A DNA stretch of 9,221 nt from Anaerolineales bacterium UBA3940 (GTDB taxonomy: Bacteria > Chloroflexota > Anaerolineae > Aggregatilineales > UBA3940): the NCBI GenBank assembly GCA_002385675.1, contig DGDY01000200.1, positions 8,831-18,051 on the forward strand, given 5' to 3'. This document shows, in pieces, positions 6,002 through 9,221 of this stretch (the first letter of the stretch is position 1; each line of letters opens with the position of its first letter). The notes under the pieces were generated by a model, which saw only the letters and a program-made list of their open reading frames with translations, did no database searches and was not told the origin of the DNA. The position numbers were made by a program, and so were the translations under genes.

Positions 6002-6763
6002 ATGCCCGACTGGCTGGTTCCGTGGATCATCGTCGCTGTCGTCATCTGGCCGCTCGTAAAGGTCGAGGAGTGGGTACACCTGCGCATCCAGGGCCTGGGC
6101 TTGCTGATAACGGACAACCCGCAGGCGGCAACGCTGATCTACTATATTGTGCTGCTGCCCGGTGTTGTGCTGCACGAGCTTAGCCAGTGGGTGCTGGCCC
6201 AACTGCTGCGGGTGAAGGTTGAAAGGTTCCAACTGTGGCCTGACAAACAGGGCAAGCGGATCCGGCTGGGGCTGGTGGAGATCGACAAAAAGACGGACGA
6301 CCTCCGTGCGACACTGGTGGGCATGGTGCCGCTCGTGAGCGGCGTGACCGCGCTCGTGCTGATTGGCCGGGCGCGTTTTGACGTGCACACGCTGTTCGCC
6401 GGGCTGGGCACCGGCGACCTGCCCACTGCCATGGCCGCGATCCGGACGTTCACCTCCGCGCCCGACTTCTGGATCTGGGTGTACCTCGCGTTTACCATCG
6501 CCAACGCCATGCTGCCGGAGGAGCACGACCGCGTCAACTGGTGGCTATTCATCGTCCCGATGGCCGGGATAGCGGCGGCGCTGCTGCTGCTCGACCTCGG
6601 TATCCTGCTGGAAGCCTGGCTCGACGGCCCACTGACCGCCATCGGGGAGTGGCTGAGCTTCGGGCTGGCGCTGGCGCTGGGGATCGACCTGTTCGTGATG
6701 GCGCTGCTCGCCATTACGGAGGAGATCGTTGGCCGCATCAAGGATAGGATTACGGAGTACTAG
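6002..6763 (+). CDS. Unrecognised polytopic membrane protein with degenerate HExxH motif (HELSQ)
   Basis: This 253-residue protein is not one I can name. Hydrophobic stretches lie at about 4-21, 42-69, 104-122, 156-171, 182-203 and 217-239. The second contains LPGVVLHELSQW (52-63), which looks like the zinc-site helix of site-2 (M50-type) membrane proteases, except that the second histidine of HExxH is Gln62 (CAG, one base from a His codon). VPLVSG (109-114) and NAMLPEEHD (168-176) sit where such families carry further conserved motifs, so I infer a distant, possibly inactive relative. If the zinc site is lost it might act as a scaffold or sensor. An in-frame TAG at 5984-5986 rules out any longer form, so ATG 6002 is the likely start, although no clear Shine-Dalgarno sequence precedes it. 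It follows tpiA by 129 bp and converges on the next gene with 9 bp between stop codons. Function unknown. Confidence 0.85.
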   Translation: MPDWLVPWIIVAVVIWPLVKVEEWVHLRIQGLGLLITDNPQAATLIYYIVLLPGVVLHELSQWVLAQLLRVKVERFQLWPDKQGKRIRLGLVEIDKKTDDLRATLVGMVPLVSGVTALVLIGRARFDVHTLFAGLGTGDLPTAMAAIRTFTSAPDFWIWVYLAFTIANAMLPEEHDRVNWWLFIVPMAGIAAALLLLDLGILLEAWLDGPLTAIGEWLSFGLALALGIDLFVMALLAITEEIVGRIKDRITEY

Positions 6764-6772
6764 GAAAGCCCC

Positions 6773-7885
6773 TTACTCCTCCACGACCGGCGAGCGCCGG
6801 CTGACCCACACGAACGCGATCCCGACGATGATCGCCATCACGACCAGCGCGATGAGCTTGTACAGGCGCGGCGTGATGAGCAGTGCCAGCCCGCCGAACG
6901 CCGCCGCGAACACGTAGTAGGCCAGGACGATCCCTCGCTGGGAGAGGCCCATGTCCTGCAGGCGGAAGTGCAGATGCCCCCGGTCGCCCATGGCCGGGTT
7001 TTTGCCGCGCCGCACGCGGCTGAAGATTTGCCAGGCCACGTCGAGCAGGGGCAGGCCCAGCACCAGCAGGATCGCCGCGACCTTCGCCCCGCCGATGATG
7101 CTCAGCACGCCGAGCACGTACCCCAGCAGGTAGGCCCCCGACGATCCGAGGAAGATCCGCGCCGGGAAGAAGTTGAACGGCAGAAAGCCCAGCGCTGCGC
7201 CGAGCAGCGCCATCGGCAGCAGCGCCACGCTGTGCTGCGGCGGCTGCAGGCGGAACACGCTGTTTACAAACAGCACCACGCACGCGAGCGCTACCACGCC
7301 CGTTGCCAGCCCATCCAGCCCGTCCAGCCAGTTGACGGTGTTCATCATCATCCCCAGCCACAGCAGCGTTACCGTGACCGTCACGACGTAGGGGAAGTCG
7401 GGTGTTTGCTGCCCGGTGAAGGGGTTGTTGACGTACTCGATGATGATCAGGAAGGCAATGGCAATCGCAGCGGCGAGAAGCTGCACGATGAACTGCGGCA
7501 GCGGGCCAAGCTCCCGCCAGTCGTCGTACAGCCCGGCGAGGAAGATCAGCGTGCTGCCGATGAGCAGGCCCGTCAGCCGGATCGTTTCCTTCGGGTCGAA
7601 GCGGAGCACGCGCAGCGCCGCCGGTACGGACGAGTCCCCCGCAAGGGGATCGACCACCAGAAGCTGGGATACCAGCACCGCCGCGATAAACGCGAAGTAG
7701 ATCGGTATGCCCCCGATGCGCGGGATCGCGCCTTTGTGCTTGCGGCGCCCGCCCGGCTCCTGCACCAGACCCAGCCGCTTGCCGAGACGGGTGGTGAGCG
7801 GAGTCAGGATGAGCGAGATGACGAATGCCACGCCAAAGACCACGGCAAACGCGGCCAGCGGCGCGGGCAGGCTATCCGGTTCCAA
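6773..7885 (-). CDS. Glycosyltransferase family 4: undecaprenyl-phosphate sugar-1-phosphate transferase (WecA/TagO/MraY superfamily)
   Basis: This integral membrane enzyme probably transfers GlcNAc-1-phosphate (or a related sugar phosphate) from its UDP form to undecaprenyl phosphate, the first step of surface glycan assembly. With the start chosen it has 370 residues and about ten hydrophobic helices. Signature motifs are [13 protein letters not shown] near residues 48-60, the metal-binding DDW (121-123), [13 protein letters not shown] (182-194) and [10 protein letters not shown] (300-309), the last a variant of the usual HxHHR loop. The frame is open from an ATG at 7951, but the residues there only shadow the conserved end of upp. 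I prefer the TTG at 7885-7883, preceded 9 nt upstream by CAGGGG (7895-7900). It overlaps the upp stop by 14 nt, which suggests translational coupling. Exact sugar and acceptor cannot be fixed from sequence, and MraY itself is less likely given the WecA-like motifs. Confidence 0.9.
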   Translation of the reverse strand: MEPDSLPAPLAAFAVVFGVAFVISLILTPLTTRLGKRLGLVQEPGGRRKHKGAIPRIGGIPIYFAFIAAVLVSQLLVVDPLAGDSSVPAALRVLRFDPKETIRLTGLLIGSTLIFLAGLYDDWRELGPLPQFIVQLLAAAIAIAFLIIIEYVNNPFTGQQTPDFPYVVTVTVTLLWLGMMMNTVNWLDGLDGLATGVVALACVVLFVNSVFRLQPPQHSVALLPMALLGAALGFLPFNFFPARIFLGSSGAYLLGYVLGVLSIIGGAKVAAILLVLGLPLLDVAWQIFSRVRRGKNPAMGDRGHLHFRLQDMGLSQRGIVLAYYVFAAAFGGLALLITPRLYKLIALVVMAIIVGIAFVWVSRRSPVVEE

Positions 7886-8498
7886 ACTGACGATCCCCTG
7901 CGTCGCCGAGGCCCGGCACGATGAAGCCGACCTCGTTGAGCTCCTTGTCAATAGCGGCGATGTGGATGGGCACGTCGGGGTGCGCCTCGCGCATCGCCAT
8001 GATGCCCTGCATCGAGGCGATCAGCCCGACGAACTTGATGCGCCGCGCGCCCCACTTCTTGAGCAGGCTGGCCGTCGCCACCGCCGAGCCGCCGGTCGCC
8101 AGCATCGGGTCGAGGATCAGGCAGACCTGCACGGTCGGGTCGACGGGGAGCTTGTTGTAATACTGGACGGGCCGCAGCGTCTGCTCGTCGCGGTAGAGCC
8201 CGATGTGCCACACCTCGGCGGAGGGCATCATCTCCCAGATGCCGTGGACCATGCCCAGCCCGGCGCGGAGGATCGGGATCAGGCCGATGGTCTCACGGAC
8301 CTCCGCGCCGTCGGCGACCCCAAGCGGCGTCTCGACCTTTACCGGCTTCAGTTCCAGGTCCTGCGTGGCCTCGTAGCTCAGCAGGATGGACAGCTCGCGT
8401 ACAAGCTGCCGGAACTGCGTGGAATTGGTGTTCTTGTTACGGAGAAGCGTCAGTTTATGCTGTACGAGTGGATGCTGGGAGACGAAAACGCCCTCCAT
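7872..8498 (-). CDS. upp: Uracil phosphoribosyltransferase
   Basis: The product salvages uracil by joining it to PRPP, giving UMP, in the cytoplasm. The start chosen is the ATG at 8498-8496, with AAGGAG 7 nt upstream. It gives 208 residues beginning [15 protein letters not shown], the family length and usual beginning. A longer reading from 8525 would add nine unconserved residues. Motifs in order are [26 protein letters not shown], the PRPP-binding [12 protein letters not shown], and the uracil-binding end [17 protein letters not shown]. The segment that usually reads AAPEG is ASMQG here, a mild oddity. The last 14 nt overlap the start of the downstream glycosyltransferase gene, so the two form an operon. 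UMP feeds the UDP-sugar pool that the transferase draws on, though this pairing may be incidental. Confidence 0.97.
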   Translation of the reverse strand: MEGVFVSQHPLVQHKLTLLRNKNTNSTQFRQLVRELSILLSYEATQDLELKPVKVETPLGVADGAEVRETIGLIPILRAGLGMVHGIWEMMPSAEVWHIGLYRDEQTLRPVQYYNKLPVDPTVQVCLILDPMLATGGSAVATASLLKKWGARRIKFVGLIASMQGIMAMREAHPDVPIHIAAIDKELNEVGFIVPGLGDAGDRQFGTG

Positions 8499-8538
8499 CC
8501 GAACTCTCCTTGTGAATGTGGTCATTTAAGTCGCGCTG

Positions 8539-8567
8539 ATTGTACGTTGACCGGGTAAGGGCCGCAA
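8539..8567 (-). promoter_or_regulatory. Sigma70-type promoter candidate for upp
   Basis: On the minus strand, TTGCGG (8567-8562) and TACAAT (8544-8539) are separated by exactly 17 bp. Transcription would start near 8532 and leave a leader of about 34 nt ending in the AAGGAG site. The -35 box has only the TTG core. The position supports upp plus the glycosyltransferase gene as one transcript. Confidence 0.5.
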
Positions 8568-8585
8568 GCGGATGTATGGGTGAGA

Positions 8586-8615
8586 TATAATGCCGTCGCG
8601 AAAGAACTTCGCGGC
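8586..8615 (+). promoter_or_regulatory. Orphan TATAAT plus hairpin in the upp/FAH intergenic gap
   Basis: A perfect TATAAT (8586-8591) on the plus strand is followed 3 nt later by the stem GTCGCGAA (8595-8602) and TTCGCGGC (8608-8615), with loop AGAAC and one G-T wobble. No plus-strand gene follows, and transcription would run antisense into the FAH gene. It has no -35 box and no TGn extension. The hairpin may instead mark the 3' end of the FAH transcript, although no T tract follows on that strand. Confidence 0.25.
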
Positions 8616-8669
8616 TCCCGTTTGTGCGGCCCCACCCGGGCGGAGGAGGCCCTATCTGGCCACGCCCGC

Positions 8670-9221
8670 CTACTCAAATTCCGGCGGCAGAATGGGTGTC
8701 ACCAGCCGCCCCAGCCGCTCGACCTCCAGTTCGACCTGGTCGCCGGGCTTGAGCCATTCGCCACTCTCCTGCGCGCCCTGTTCGAGCAGGCTGCCCGTGC
8801 CGACCGTCCCCGTGCCGATGATCTCGCCGGGCAGCAGCGTCACGTCACGCGAGGCGCGGGCGATCATCTGCGACACCGTCCAGTGGATGTCCTTGAAGTT
8901 CCCGCGGGAGGTTTCCTTGCCGTTGACCCGCGCCACCATCTCCAGGTCGTAGCGCAGGTCGGCGCCCTCACCCACCTGCCGGTCGGCCAGCTCGGAGGGC
9001 GTGACGAGCGCCGGGCCGACCGTCGTGGCGAAGTCCTTGCCTTTGGCCGGGCCAAGCCCCACGCCCATCTCCTTGATCTGCACGTCGCGCAGGCTCCAGT
9101 CGTTCATCACCATGTACCCGGCGATGTGCTGGGGCGCGTCCTCCGGCGAGATGTTGCGCCCCGCCCGCCCGATGACGACGGCGATCTCCAGTTCGTAGTC
9201 GAGCGAAGCGCCCTGCGTGGG
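8670..9221 (-). CDS. Fumarylacetoacetate hydrolase (FAH) family protein, C-terminal part
   Basis: The frame is open from the right edge to a TAG at 8672-8670, giving 183 residues. The N-terminus lies outside the window, and an internal ATG at 9113 is not the true start. The fragment carries the FAH catalytic core: LDYELEIAVVIGR, which supplies the two glutamates of the divalent metal site, then IAGYMVMNDWSLRDVQ, whose aspartate is a further metal ligand. GPAKGKDFATTVGP, GNFKDIHWTVSQMIARAS and GEIIGTGTVGTGS follow. Family members hydrolyse C-C bonds of acylpyruvates such as fumarylacetoacetate, or act as decarboxylases, hydratases or lyases in aromatic and sugar-acid catabolism. The substrate cannot be read from this fragment. 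Its 3' end is 171 bp upstream of upp and it shares no visible pathway with it. Confidence 0.92.
   Translation of the reverse strand, partial: PTQGASLDYELEIAVVIGRAGRNISPEDAPQHIAGYMVMNDWSLRDVQIKEMGVGLGPAKGKDFATTVGPALVTPSELADRQVGEGADLRYDLEMVARVNGKETSRGNFKDIHWTVSQMIARASRDVTLLPGEIIGTGTVGTGSLLEQGAQESGEWLKPGDQVELEVERLGRLVTPILPPEFE

Noticed and set aside
6764..6772. A bidirectional terminator between the converging 6002 and glycosyltransferase genes
   Set aside because: Only 9 bp separate the two stop codons, and I see no hairpin with a T tract there.
6968..8558. Plus-strand frames at 6968-7924 and 7707-8558
   Set aside because: They are antisense to the glycosyltransferase and upp genes, which carry clear family motifs. 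The plus-strand products are low-complexity Arg/Gln/His-rich shadows.

Overview
The window is about 60-65% G+C and carries a compact block of central-metabolism genes on the plus strand, flanked by minus-strand genes. I infer a member of the Chloroflexota (Anaerolineae-like). The reasons are the protein flavour, a YvcK with two N-terminal membrane helices, an archaeal-type phosphoglycerate mutase, and the gene order yvcK-gap-pgk-tpiA. There is no rRNA or other marker to confirm this. I see no tRNA, rRNA, CRISPR array, transposase or phage gene.

Layout. Positions 1-822 (minus) hold the N-terminal two thirds of apgM, cut by the window edge. Positions 823-1226 are a gene-free divergent region with a roughly 120-bp imperfect inverted-repeat element and a good sigma70-type promoter for yvcK. 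Plus-strand genes follow: yvcK (1227-2558), gap (2613-3620), pgk (3722-4921), tpiA (5105-5872) and an unrecognised membrane protein with a degenerate HExxH motif (6002-6763). The minus-strand genes are a WecA/TagO-type sugar-phosphate transferase (6773-7885), overlapped by upp (7872-8498). The last is an FAA-hydrolase-family gene (8670 to beyond 9221), which enters from the right edge.

How they fit together. ApgM, Gap, Pgk and TpiA catalyse consecutive trunk steps of glycolysis/gluconeogenesis, from dihydroxyacetone phosphate to 2-phosphoglycerate. YvcK family proteins bind UDP-GlcNAc and are needed for growth on gluconeogenic carbon in Bacillus, so yvcK at the head of this cluster links carbon flow to envelope precursors. 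The neighbouring transferase probably uses a UDP-sugar with undecaprenyl phosphate, and Upp feeds the UMP/UTP pool. The intergenic gaps (54, 101, 183 and 129 bp) contain hairpins and promoter-like boxes, so the block is probably not one uniform transcript.

Most of the window is ordinary core metabolism, and I do not see a clear undescribed system. The items most worth checking are the repeated arrangement of a -10-like box followed by a hairpin, the 957-1076 inverted repeat, the local A+T-rich patch near the end of yvcK, and the HELSQ membrane protein.
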